Assembly: GCA_022376465.1 (NCBI GenBank)
Contig: JACDTU010000013.1
Coordinates: 616,501-680,500, forward strand
Length of the DNA: 64,000 nt
Source of the DNA: Cubamyces lactineus
Taxonomy: Eukaryota > Basidiomycota > Agaricomycetes > Polyporales > Polyporaceae
Direction of reading: 5' to 3'
Position 1 is the first letter of the stretch. Each line of letters starts with the position of its first letter. The translations under genes were made by a program, and so were the position numbers. The notes below the pieces were generated by a model. The model ran no database searches. It was not told where the DNA came from and saw only the letters and a program-made list of their open reading frames with translations. Positions 11,653 to 22,583 of the stretch are shown in pieces.

Positions 11653-12573
11653 CTACCCCACCAAAGACTCAACCAAGCCCAATCTCTCTACGAAGCCTCT
11701 CAACCAGCAGGAACGAGACTGAGAATACGTCAACACGTCAGCCACGGACAGCGGCACGCGCAGCCCGAACATACCTATCACATAGTCCAAGCAATCGAGG
11801 ACTGACGCGTGTATCTCGAGGTACGGGTGCTGGGACATCCGTAACACATGCAAGTACCGCCTCTCCTTGTAGAACGCGGCGACCGGCTTGTCCGGCGCGT
11901 CGTCCCTCATCAACTACACCCCGTCAGCCAACGCCTCGCACCCGGGATGCACATAGTCGTTCTGCGAGAGTCCAAGAGCACTCACCTCCAGCCGTTTCTT
12001 GTCCGCATGCCAGGTGTACTTGTGCCCGTCCTTGCTCCGGAACCACGCGCGCCTTCAAACCAAAGTCCGTGTCAGCCTCACCATCTCGAAGACATATGAC
12101 GGTCAAAGTGCTGACAGTACTTCCAAGTGCTTCTTTTTCATCCCATCCTTGTCCACGTTGGTTTGCAAGAACTCTTCGACGGGCCGCAACTCGCCCATAC
12201 CATAAAATCTGACGGCGACGGCACGCTTCGCGTCTTCTTCGTTCTTACCCTCTGTCCCAACCCCTACCGCGTTGTCTTGCTTTCCCGACGCATGAAGGTC
12301 AATCTCGTTGGAGTGAACTGTGGGGCTGCCGTTCAGGATCTCCGCGACGGGGTCGAAGCAGCGCGTGTTCACGTCCAGCCGCGACACGCGGGTGAGGTGG
12401 CGCTCCCAGCGCGGCGTCACGACCTCGTAGTAGAGCACGTCCGACGCGTTCGCGAGCACGACGTTCCGCAGCGACGTCGTCGTCAGCACGAGCTTGTGCG
12501 TCTTGCCCGACGAGGGCCGGTCCGCCTTGGGCCTGATGTAGTACACCGAATTCGGGCTTGCGCTCCCGAGCAT
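11653..12573 (-). CDS. DUF6593-like fungal protein
   Basis: Conserved Agaricomycete protein of unknown function. Exon 1 from 12573 reads MLGSASPNSVYYIRPKADRP, then LVLTTTSLRNVVLANASDVLYYEVVTPRWERHLTRVSR, the beta-rich start typical of DUF6593 proteins. A low-complexity segment (DLHASGKQDNAVGVGTEGKNEEDAKRA) interrupts the domain. Downstream exons give EWKGARWFRSKDGHKYTWHADKKRLE, DDAPDKPVAAFYKERRY and LEIHASVLDCLDYVIVSFLLVERLR, with the last intron of about 60 bases (GTATGT donor) placed inside YVI-VSF. The stop is at 11653-11655. Fold and function are unknown; the domain assignment rests on the tyrosine/tryptophan pattern I recall for the family. Confidence 0.72.
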
Positions 12574-13143
12574 CTCTGTCGAAGTGCTTTCCTGCTCTTC
12601 TTCCTCTTGCTATGTGAGGCCAGCGGAGAAATGGGGCGAAGCAGCGAGTGTATCGCGATCTGGATATCTGGAGGTATCTGAGATGTCTGAGCCAAGTCGG
12701 GGGATGTTGCGCAGGACGCTAGGGGTCCGTTTGTCGTCCAGTGCGAACGCGACAGGAGAAACCCCTCGGTTGCGCACGCAGGCGGTTTTATGATGTGGAG
12801 CAAATCGTGTGCGTGCGTACGGAGGATAGCCCCGCGCCGCCTGGACATGATACCCTTGGCCGCATGCCTGACAAACTGTGCCGCATCTGTGAGAACATGT
12901 CGGAGAAGAAGGCCTCTGGACGCACCCAAAACACACGGCAGGCGCGCCATCCGATGAGAAAGTTGTGCCCCTCTTGCACACAATGGGGGCCTGGCAGGGT
13001 GGCCTTGCCATGGAGACGGCACACGCTGGGAAGCCCTTGGCAGCATATGCAAGCTCTAGTCCATTGCAGTGGTTGGATATATTGGTACATTTTGTTTGGT
13101 ACGACGTCCCGTGCACGAAAGCAATACGAATCACAATCTATAG
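12574..13143. other. Intergenic spacer with overlapping spurious frames
   Basis: Open frames of 140-190 codons run on both strands (for example minus 13134-12610 and plus 12741-13166) but are antisense to each other, Cys/Arg-rich and motif-free. The stretch should include the DUF6593 promoter and the PRPP synthetase 3' UTR. Confidence 0.45.
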
Positions 13144-14491
13144 TTAGTACACACCCACACCGTTGACGCCCGCGCCCTCAGCCCAGTCACCAAATAACAG
13201 GGATATGCTCTCGCCGTTGTGGGTCCGGCGGATACTCTCTGCGATCGTAGGGCTAACATCGATCGTTACGAGCTTTGAGCAGCCAGCCTCGTGCTGCTTC
13301 TGCGGGACAGTGTTTGTGACCTATGGACATAATTGGAATCGGCACGGCAAACGCGTCAAGACAGGTTGGCACGTACCACAAGCTGCTCGATCGGGAGCTC
13401 TTCGATCTTTTTCATGTTCGTTTGCGACAGCAAGCCTAGAAAACTGCAATCAGGACCCGTAACTTGGCGGAGAAGAGAGAAGCGCGTACCGTGAGATATG
13501 AGGGCATACACTTTCTTCGCACCGTTATCTCTCAGCGAGCGGGCGGCGAGCGCAAGCGTGTTGCCGCTATCTATCATGTCATCGACCAAGATCGCGACCT
13601 ACAAACACCGAGACCAAGTTAGCGCACGTCACGCTGTGCACGGGGTACAGATATAAAGCGCACCTTGTCGCGAACATCTCCGACAAGAACCTCCATCTTC
13701 TCAGCCGGCACGCTCGAGTTCCGCGTTCGCTCCCGGTGGATCAGTGCGAACTCTACCCCCAGTTTGTCCGCGATGGCAGTCACACTTCCTCGCACGTCAG
13801 ATGACGCACCGGAGTAACAGAACCTTCGTGAACTCACCGCTTAGCACCGCCCGCGTCCGGGCTGACAATGATGCTGTTCTTCCATCCCTCAATGTTCCTC
13901 TTGATGTAGGAGATCATCAAGGGCTCTGAGTAGAGGTTGTCCACCGGGAAGTCGAAAAAGCCTTGGATCTGGCTGGCGTGCAAATCCATGGTGATGACAT
14001 GGTCGCATCCCGCGACAGCAAGCATATTTGCGACAAGTTTTGCTGTGATCGGTGCGCGCGACTTGTCCTTCTTGTCCATGCGGGCGTAGGGGTAGCAGGG
14101 GATGACGGCAGTGATCCTCCGCGCCGACGCACCCTTGCAAGCAGAGATGAGGATGAGGAGCTCCATGAGGTTGTCATTGACGTCGCTGCAGCCCGTCTGT
14201 ATGATGTAGACGTCTTCGTCCCGTACAGACTCGGCAATTTTGACGTTGATCTCGCCATTGGAGAACTTTTTGACGGTGCAGGGGGTGAGAGGGACGTTCA
14301 GCCTGGCAATCGTTGTCTTGTATGAAGCTCTGCCTCTCGGTCGCAATGAACCTGAAGCTCACCGCTCGCACACAGCCTGGGCGAGCCCGGGATGACTGTT
14401 CCCTGTAAGGTCAGGTCAGCATCGGCACAAAACGGTGGCGATGTGAGGAAGACGTACCGGTGAGGATCCTGACAGAGTTTCCGCGAAGCAT
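13144..14491 (-). CDS. PRS: Ribose-phosphate pyrophosphokinase (PRPP synthetase)
   Basis: Makes PRPP from ribose 5-phosphate and ATP for purine, pyrimidine, NAD, histidine and tryptophan synthesis in the cytosol. Exon 1 starts at 14491 ([12 protein letters not shown]), then [14 protein letters not shown] and [17 protein letters not shown] join through two short introns. The long exon carries E-D-V-Y-I-I-Q-T-G, the ATP-loop [38 protein letters not shown] and [12 protein letters not shown]. The PRPP-binding loop [15 protein letters not shown] is split by an intron near 13600. The C-terminus continues through [28 protein letters not shown] and [17 protein letters not shown] to the stop at 13144. 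Total is about 325 residues, the normal family length, without the long insertion seen in some yeast Prs proteins. Confidence 0.95.
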
Positions 14492-14849
14492 TTTCCAAGA
14501 TTAATAGAACATACAAACTAGAGAGGCAGACTAGGGAGGAAGAGAGAGAAAGACGAAGAGGAGGTGTGGCAAGGACGGTATTAGAGAAACATATTCGACG
14601 GCGCTCCGCAATTCTCGCAAAATCCGCCCTGTTTGGTTGGACCAAACAATTCGCACCAACGTGCGCTAATAGGCGCGTTGGGCGCCTATACACACAATCC
14701 TCCGCCCGCACGCGGAACTGCGAAAGTAAGTTTGCACGCCGGCCGTATATACACGCCTACAGGATTGGGTGCTGTGCTGACTTACGATGGATAGGAGAAC
14801 AAGGGTAACAACATGATCATGAAAGAGATAGATTGCCACATCTATCGTA
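14492..14849. promoter_or_regulatory. PRPP synthetase promoter region
   Basis: Separates the PRPP synthetase start from the stop of the upstream glutamate kinase, which has the same orientation. It contains two strict dyads, annotated separately, and a pyrimidine-rich stretch on the coding strand close to the start. Confidence 0.5.
14630..14688. promoter_or_regulatory. Two inverted-repeat dyads upstream of PRPP synthetase
   Basis: TGTTTGGT-tgg-ACCAAACA (14630-14648) and TAGGCGC-gttgg-GCGCCTA (14670-14688) are both perfect inverted repeats, about 140-200 bases upstream of the start codon. Such dyads are typical sites for dimeric transcription factors; which protein binds is unknown. Confidence 0.45.
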
Positions 14850-16790
14850 TCATGACGGTGGAACCCGAATGGTAATGTTCTCTACGACGTACTCAGAATC
14901 CGCATAGCCGAGCAGCTGCGGAATGTACGAGCTGCGCGCATATTGTCAGCATCAGTACATGAGATGAAATAGTTGGACGGTACCTTCTCAACCCCTTGAC
15001 CCGCTCGATCTGTGCCGAGTTATAGTTGGCAAGGCCTCGTCCGACTTCCTCCAGCTCCCACTCAGCGGTACTATCCACATCTCGCTCGATCACTACCGTG
15101 TCGTCCTCCGGTAACGTCCTCAACGTTGTCGAAGGCGTCATCTCCTCATCCACAGTCGGTAACGGCTCCAGCGTCGATATGGACGAACTCAATGAGGCGG
15201 ACGGATTGATCTCGGGCGTGTTCGGCGCCGTCATCGTACTTCCGTCGGGATACGTGGTCCGTGCAGATGTCGGACCTCCGCCCTCAGCCACACCCTCCGT
15301 ATTGTCGGAGCCAGTACCTGCCTCTGTCGATTCCCCCGGACGGTGTTTTCGAATCAGGATACGGACCGCTTGTCCAGATGCAAACGCCCCGCGGACGCCC
15401 AGGACGCCTGCTGCGAGCAGTCGCCCGCCAGACTCACGTTTTGATAAGACGTGGTGGGCGCCGGAGTCGATGATCACGCTCCCCGACGGATGCAGTGTGT
15501 GGCTGGTCCATGATTTGAGGTCACGTAGTGGCATTGTCGATGGCATGAACAGTGTGTGCGGCGGTCTCGCAGCTTGGGAGATTGGGGAGGAGGACGAGGA
15601 CACGCCCTCTAAAGAGGGCGTGGAGGTAAGGGAGGACTCCTCACTAGACGAAGGCGTTGGAGTAATACTTGAGGCAGCTGCACGAGGCTCGGGGCTAGAG
15701 CGACCAGATTGCAGTCCAGAGAGAGGAGTATTCGTGCCCGACTTGAACGCGTTGTTATAATCAATGATCCGGAAAATATTCTTCGGGTCCTTGCTCGATG
15801 TGATAACAGTCATGACCCCCGCTGCAGTCGCGATCTCAGCAGCGATCAGTTTGGTCTCCATACCGCCTGTGCCTAAATTTGACCCGAGCGTTTTGGTGCT
15901 GACTTCGCACCGCTGTCAGCACATGAATGATCTGCGGTGCTACGGAGACAGACCTTGAGAGCGGATGGACGCGATGGACGTCACGACGTCTATTCGTGCA
16001 GCATTGGGGTCCTTCCTAGGATTCGATGTGTATAGTCCGTCCACATCGGTCAGCAAGAATAGGTAGTCGGCGTGTATCATGGATGAAGTGATAGCAGAAA
16101 GTGTGTCGTTATCGCCGAATTTGATTTCCTGGAATACACATGAGACCGCTTCTCAGAGTGCAGCTGTTTCTCACTTACGCTGACAGACACAGTATCGTTT
16201 TCGTTCACTATGGGAACGACTCCCATGGACAGCAGCTCCTTGAACGTGTTCACAGCGTTCAGATATCTTGTGCGCTATAGTCACGGATGATGAGAATCGT
16301 TCTGGAAAATGTTGGCAGAACATGCGTACGTCTGAGATATCCCCACGGGTGAGCAGGATCTGGGCAATAGGTTGTCCTAGCTGTCCAAACAGGTTGTCCC
16401 ACAGGGCGATCAACCGCCCTTGACCGATCGCCGCCAATGCCTATTCGTTCAATATGTAAGCTCAGAGAGAAGCCTTTTGCTAGTTAATAGTACGCACCTG
16501 CTTCTTCGACAGAGCTTTGGGCTTCGTCGCGACCTCCATGCGCTTCAAGCCGACCCCAATAGCGCCCGAGCTCACGAGCACGACCTTGTGCCCTTGGGCA
16601 CGAAGGTGGACAACGGTCTCTACGACCGCAGATAGCGTCGAGAGCAGTGGTTGGTGCGTCACTTCATGCACAATGGACGATGTTCCTATGCGATAACTGT
16701 GTGTTAGCGCACGTCCGAGCGCGTAACGTACGAGGACATACCCAGCTTGATCACGATCGTCTGCGAGGGAGTATGTCTAGGACGCGCCAT
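14850..16790 (-). CDS. PRO1: Glutamate 5-kinase with PUA domain
   Basis: First enzyme of proline synthesis; phosphorylates glutamate to gamma-glutamyl phosphate. The start at 16790 gives [24 protein letters not shown], the amino-acid-kinase lysine motif. Then come [101 protein letters not shown] and [20 protein letters not shown], all standard kinase landmarks. A C-terminal PUA domain follows ([35 protein letters not shown]). Two long Ser/Thr/Pro-rich insertions are unusual: one between kinase and PUA domains (about 15640-15780) and one inside or after the PUA domain (about 15080-15340). A short last exon encodes [22 protein letters not shown] to the stop at 14850. Feedback inhibition by proline is known for the family but not visible here. 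Confidence 0.93.
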
Positions 16791-17139
16791 TTTCGAGTGC
16801 TTGGTTCGCCCACGGCTGTCCTCAAAGATTCTCTATTATACCTCTAGGTGAGCGGGATGTCTGGATAGATGGAAGCTGCGAAGAGAGGACGAGATATAGG
16901 ATTGACTCATGGTGAAGTGCAAGTCGAAGGCACGCAGTCCGGTCGTGTATGCTCAGAAGCGCCCGCATTCATTTTCGGCGCTTCTTACACAGTCCGAGAA
17001 ATCCGGAAGACTGTACACAGTGTCTACGACACGACAAGCAAGCTAAGTGTATGAGCGGCCTGGCCGAGGATACGTTCGCTCTGCATTTCACTACCGAGCG
17101 AGTCAAACAGGTAATAAGAGTGTTATCGTCAGACTTTTA
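16791..17139. other. Short intergenic spacer
   Basis: Contains the glutamate kinase promoter and the 3' end of the HIT-protein gene. A plus-strand open frame starting in it is antisense to the HIT gene and is not a gene. Confidence 0.4.
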
Positions 17140-17880
17140 CTACAGCTTCGAAACAATATCCTCCAATTTCTTAGCCAAGACGTCCTTGGGCTGCTCGACT
17201 CGAGGCCAACCAATGATCAACCCCTCCTTCTCGTTCGGCTTTGGGATGATGTGGAAGTGCACATGGAATACGTGTTGGTGGGCGATCTTTCCGTTGTTCT
17301 GGTACAATCACATAGCTGCTCAGTACCTACGCATAGCGGCTTGTCGTTTCGCAGTCGAGTGCGTAGCTTACCTGCAGAATGTTGTAATCTACAACGCCCA
17401 AAGCCTTTGCGATCTTCTTCGCGAGAGGAAGCGTCTCAGCGAGGTACTCGTCTGGCAATTCGTCCATGCGAGCCGAATGATCTATCGCGCGTGCAATCGT
17501 TAGACTCTGAGCGTGCCATAAATACGGCTTGAACCTAGTAGACCACATACATTTCGGGATGATGAGCGTGTGGCCCTCAGACAGCGGCCCGATATCAAGG
17601 AACGCAAAGCTGATCAGGATTGAGGACATTATTGAACTTTTGGTACGAGGGGAGGTCCCGTACGTACTTCAAGTCAGTTTCGAGGACTTTGAATGAGGGT
17701 ATCTCTCCTATGTGTGTTTGGATCAGTAACCGCATAGCTGCTCTGGTGGCATGCGGGTGCGCTCACCCTTCGTGATCTTGCAGAAGAAGCAGCTGGACCA
17801 TGCAGGTACACATGTGAGTAGCACGCGTTAGATATCCACTATCCAAACCTTGCGTACCTATCGTCGAGATGGTTAGACAT
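17140..17880 (-). CDS. HIT (histidine triad) family nucleotide hydrolase
   Basis: Small cytosolic/nuclear nucleotide-binding protein of the HINT/Hnt1 type, which hydrolyses AMP-linked phosphoramidates. A tiny first exon (MSNHLDDR, from 17880) splices in phase to S-C-F-F-C-K-I-T-K-G, the Cys-x-x-Cys entry found in many HIT proteins, then EIPSFKVLETD. Later exons give FAFLDIGPLSEGHTLIIPKC, ARMDELPDEYLAETLPLAKKIAKALG and finally HQHVFHVHFHIIPKP. The last contains the catalytic H-x-H-x-H triad. The protein ends WPRVEQPKDVLAKKLEDIVSKL at 17140. It has at least six exons in under 750 bases. Confidence 0.9.
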
Positions 17881-18470
17881 GTTGTTACGGCCCAGCCTCG
17901 TATGTCCGGAGTGGTAGAGAGGATAGATAGTGTGGAGGGCGCGCACAGCTCGCCGCGCCCATGCCTTTATATATCTGGATCAGCGCGCGGACGTATCCCT
18001 TTGCTTCCGCCGGACTCATGCAGAACCCCGCAACCACGCTAAACGTGGGCGCTCATTGGTCAGATGGACTTTGAAACATGAGGAAGCTTCAAGTGTTGAA
18101 TGCTCGTTGCCCCGGGTACCGCGAGCAGTTGATGAATAGCAAGCAGGTGAGTACAACTGCCGTCATAGGTTGCGGATCGCGTCGGCCAGCTCTTCCGTAC
18201 CAGCAGCACTCACAGAACATAGACAGGGGTACTCATGCAGGCTTACGCAACTAGACACGTTTGCGGGTAATAATTAGAACAAAGTACAGGAGACTGCTTG
18301 AGCTAGTGATGAGACTCCCCATCGAGGTATCACAGAGCAAGAACTCACACAGATGACGTCTTAACCAGTCCGCCGTAGATCATAGTCCACATCAAGAGTG
18401 AAGCTCCTTCAGACGCAATGAGACATAAAGTTCGACACTCTTGGCGCAGACGACTCACGAGGGTCACAGG
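17881..18470. other. Intergenic region with a possible spliced reading frame
   Basis: Between the HIT start and the Per1 stop. It contains an unexplained minus-strand frame that splices cleanly near 18435-18163 (see findings) and otherwise no gene. Confidence 0.35.
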
Positions 18471-19564
18471 TTACATTTTAGAGAACCGCCATCCCTCATC
18501 GCACGCGTCTTGTACAAGGAAATCGTACCAAAAGATGGCGATTGGTGCGGTTGCAAGATGCCACAGGGAATGGGCGTCAATGATCCTGCCCCATGGTGGG
18601 AAATCGAAGAGCTCGAGCGCGGTCGCAGCAGTTGTGAGCAGAGCGAAGATCGCTGGCTTCGCGGCATGCGCAGGGCGATAGGACCTTGGGCGTCCTAGGT
18701 AGCGCCGAATGACAGAGAGGCGGGGAGGAAGAGAGTAGCAGATCCACAGGAGATTGTGTGCTAGGCCAACGACGAGATTGAAACCCATGTTGTACGTGTA
18801 GTCGAAACGCGGGAGAAGCGTTAGGTAGGAGACATGGCTGAGGAAGGCACAAGCACATATGACTGTCCAAGCTACGAGAACAGTAGATTTGGACGACGGC
18901 CGATGGCCAGCGGTAAGACGGTGTTGGTCAACGGGGTAGAGATGGAATAGCCGTATGACGGTGTAGTACAGCGCGTATAGGATGGCAGCAGCAGCGGAGA
19001 AGTAGTCTAGCTTCTCGGTTGATGGGAGGTCTACACATGACAGAATCTTCAGCCTTGAGGTATACACAGACCAAGGGAGAGAGCCCAACCTCGGGTATGG
19101 AAGACAGAAGACCAAACCCACGCATTCATACTGACAAAGGCGAAGAAGAGGTAGTACCTCTTCATCGGGTGCTCCTCAGGAACCCTAGCTTGCAGCTTAC
19201 GGGCTCCGGCTATGTGTGCCGCGAGGTTCAAGATCGAGAAGAGTACAGAGGCTGGCTCCTGCATGCCGACAAGTCGCCAGAAGGGCCACTTGCCGTAGTA
19301 TTGTTCGACAGGTGTGCCGTGCTGGATAGCACGGTCTGTGATCGCGTGCATACATTCGTACTTGCAGTTGTCAGTGCATGTCCACCCTGTAAGTCGCAGG
19401 GCTAGTGAGAGAGGAACTTTGGATAGGCTGCCCTCGCAGGTGCGAGCTTGGCAGAGGGCAACACAACCTGTGAACTCGTCTGCTCTATCCCCAGAAGAGG
19501 CAAAAGCTGGTGAGAGGAGAACTAGTAGCAGAGCAAAGCAAGCGAAGGTATGCCTATTGGTCAT
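18471..19564 (-). CDS. PER1: Per1/PGAP3-like GPI-anchor remodelling protein
   Basis: Multi-pass ER/Golgi membrane protein that removes the sn-2 acyl chain from GPI anchors so they can be remodelled. The start at 19564 begins a signal peptide (HTFACFALLLVLLSPAFASSGD), followed by the Cys-rich luminal region with CVALCQARTCEGS and TGWTCTDNCKYECMHAITDRA. The family signature K-W-P-F-W-R-L-V-G-M-Q-E-P-A-S-V-L-F-S follows, then NAWVWSSVFHTRD across one intron (about 19109-19031). The remaining transmembrane segments include KLDYFSAAAAILYALYYTVIRL and the conserved C-terminal ELFDFPPWGRIIDAHSLWHLATAPI, whose Asp and His are the presumed hydrolase residues. Length and motif order match full-length Per1. 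Confidence 0.94.
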
Positions 19565-20063
19565 TGTGATCCCGCCAGCTCATGCGAGGAAAGCAGGGCG
19601 GACAGTCATAAAGCAAGGCGGCAGCAAACCTGTTGAAATGCATTGTCGTTGAGCGACGTAGAGCATAAGCGCCCTCTGCGAGAGCGCGCGGTGACCAAAA
19701 TGAGACGCTGCTTATGTAATTGTGGCAGATCCTCTCGGTCAACTTGTTGCAACTTGAAATCGGTCGAAAGCTCCTTGGAGCTTTGTAGCGCAACACCCAT
19801 CCTCACAACCGCACCGGTATCTGGTAAGTAAATCTTACATCTACTCAGGTATGTTTGAATAGACGGAACTTGGGCACAGTACATTTTTTCTCCGACAACT
19901 AACGAATGACGCTATTGGCAGCCTCCTTGCACTCGCAGACCGGATTAGTATTGGGGTGATCATCCAATACACAGCCAACTTATACGTTCATCTGCAGAGA
20001 TATCAGCAGCACCTTTACGAACAAGAACACTGCTACAGTCTCTACCATAAGTTCAAAGTCATC
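19565..20063. promoter_or_regulatory. Divergent promoter region, PER1 / histone deacetylase
   Basis: About 500 bases separate two start codons facing away from each other. No TATA-like or repeated element stands out. Confidence 0.4.
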
Positions 20064-22161
20064 ATGGTCCGCTCGTCTCAGGCGACCACATTCACCTTCT
20101 CGTCATCCCCATACTTCGACGACAGAGGTCCGCATGGTTATGCGGAACCCATCACAGAACGTGTTAATGTACGATATGCTTCCAGAAAGCCAGTTTGCAA
20201 AACAGCTAACACGCCACTTCTAGCCTCATTCGCGCCCGGTCGTTTCGTACTACTTCCCAAAAGGCGTGGGTGCACAGCACTATGGGGTAGACTTAACATT
20301 CCAAAGCCTTCGTATTAGAAGTGATCCACTGATGAATATGTTACAGGAGCACCATCCAATGAAGCCACATCGACTGACCTTAACGAATGCGCTGGTACTC
20401 GGCTATGGCTTGGACAAACAAATACACAATATCTATAGTCCTCGCCCAGCCACGCAAGCTGAACTCGAAGCCTACCATGACCATGACTATATCGAATTCC
20501 TTTCCAGGTACGTCTTGGTGAAGTATACATACGAATATTTCAGACGGTCCAGCTGTCATGTCGAGCGAACCGGAGAAGTGTACAGACATTCGTTTGAAAC
20601 CTGACGCCTTTAAAGCGTAATGATAGCTGGCCGCCCTGAACATACTTTCTATTTTCTCAATAATCCTGCGAATCGTAGCAACTCACAATTCATGCAGAGT
20701 CACGCCGCACAACCAAACCGAGATGAAACAGATGATTGATCAATTCAACTGCGTCGAGGACTGTCCAATATTCGCGGATATGTACGAGTTCTGTCGGATG
20801 TACGCCGGCGCATCACTAGCTGCGGCACGAAAACTCTGTGCAGGTACCACTGACATTGCCATCAACTGGAGTGGCGGTCTGCACCACGCGAAAAAGGCGG
20901 AGGCCAGCGGTTTCTGCTATGTCAACGATATTGTCCTGGCCATTCTGGAACTCCTTCGGTAAGCGTACGATACACTGTCCACCTTGAACCTTCACTTATA
21001 CAACCCAGATATCATCCACGTGTGCTTTACATCGACATTGACATTCACCACGGAGACGGCGTCGAGTTTGCCTTCTACCACACCAACCGCGTGATGACCG
21101 TCTCCTTCCACAAATATACTGGCGACTTCTTCCCTGGCACCGGAAAGCTCGATGACAACGGAACTGGGCTAGGAAAGCACTTCTGTCTCAACGTCCCGCT
21201 TAAGGACGGCATCGACGACGACATGTACCTTACCATATTCAAGACCGTCATCGAGGACACGGTGACGGCGTTCCGTCCCACAGCTATCGTGCTCCAATGC
21301 GGTGCTGACTCACTCGGATGCGACCGACTCGGCGCGTTCAACTTGTCTATTGCCGCTCACGGCGAGTGTGTCAACTTTGTTCGCAAATTCAACGTCCCGC
21401 TCCTCGTCCTCGGCGGCGGAGGGTACACGATCAAGAACGTTTCCCGTTGCTGGACGTACGAGACCTCCGTCCTCGTCGGCGCGTCCATCCCCGACGAGCT
21501 CCCTGTGACAATTTACGACTCGTTCTTCCGCGAGACGAAGTGGAAACTCCACCCCCCTCTCACCGGGCGCGTCGAGAACCAGAACACTGCCGCCTCACTC
21601 CAACGCATCACGATCGCCATCCGGAACAAGCTGCGCTATCTCCAGGGCGCCCCGAGCGTCGCGCTCCAGGAGATCCCGCCCGACCTCGGCGGCTGGCTCG
21701 CAGATGAAGAACGCTCGCGGGAAGAGAAGGACGAAGAGCGGAGCACTGCGACAGCCGGCGATACCAGACCAGAAGACCGCACGATCGCGCGGAACGAGTT
21801 CTTCGACGGCGAGCGGGACAACGACGCAGACACGGCGGACGAGGTGCCCCTGTCTCAGTCCACGTCGAAGGGCAAGGCGCCCGCGAGCACGCCTGCGAGC
21901 ACTGCTGGCAGGAAGCCCCGTGGCGGTAAGCGGGGAAGGGGTAGGGGCCGCGGGAAGGTGTCCGCCACGGAGTCCCTGGCGGGCGATGACGATGACGACG
22001 CGGACGAGCCTAGCCCGGTGCGAACCACGAGGGGAAGGGGACGAGGGCGTGGAAGGGGACGCGGGAGAGCCGCGAAGGCGCAGGCGAAGGAGAGAGATAC
22101 TGAGACTCCGCCTCCAGATGACGCCAGTATGGACGTCGACCCTGAACCGCTCGACGTTTGA
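20064..22161 (+). CDS. HOS2: Class I histone deacetylase, HOS2/HDAC3-like
   Basis: Zinc-dependent nuclear deacetylase of histone tails. The start at 20064 ([14 protein letters not shown]) leads through a first intron to [21 protein letters not shown], then [34 protein letters not shown] and [19 protein letters not shown]. The active site is complete: [24 protein letters not shown], the metal-binding [10 protein letters not shown], and [15 protein letters not shown] with [10 protein letters not shown]. The GTGK loop and overall pattern favour HOS2/HDAC3 over RPD3. After residue 400 or so comes a long disordered tail, first acidic and then with two Gly-Arg blocks ([12 protein letters not shown] and [14 protein letters not shown]) that resemble AT-hook or GAR tracts. 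It is divergent from PER1. About 580 residues. Confidence 0.95.
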
Positions 22162-22583
22162 GTCGTGCTTCGCGGCCGGGCTTTTTCCAGCTTTGTGTTT
22201 TGTCGGGTACGTACCCATTCGAAACCGATCGCAATAACTTGTGCTGATACCTCGATTGGGTCAGGATGCTGTCGACGTTTTATCTTATTACATCTAGAGT
22301 TGTGTAATATTCTTACCCTTGTAATCATACCGCCTTCTCCTCATAGAGCAGTACACGATTCAAAGAGGGGGCACGAGATGGGCGTCATCATCGTTTTGCG
22401 CCGAATCTGATCGGGTTGGCATACGAAAGAAGGTAATAAATTATTGCAAGGGGTATATCAACAATAGGCCCACTATGTCTATAGAATATCCGAGCAAGAT
22501 TACAGTATCGAAGATGGTACAATGGGAGCGCAATCATCGTGAGGGGCACAGCGAATGGAGCTGAGGACGGGAGAGAGCGTGGT
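22162..22583. other. Convergent 3' region
   Basis: Lies between the stops of the deacetylase (plus) and the magnesium transporter (minus). AT-richer than the flanking exons; both polyadenylation sites must be here. Confidence 0.45.

Noticed and set aside
12483..13166. Overlapping frames of 140-190 codons on both strands between DUF6593 and PRPP synthetase genes
   Set aside because: They are mutually antisense, and none shows a family motif or codon pattern.
16949..17532. Plus-strand frames of 161-184 codons
   Set aside because: Antisense to the HIT protein exons, whose H-x-H-x-H motif and phases are clear.
21595..22218. 207-codon minus-strand frame
   Set aside because: Mirror of the low-complexity deacetylase tail; Gly-Arg coding repeats create open antisense frames.
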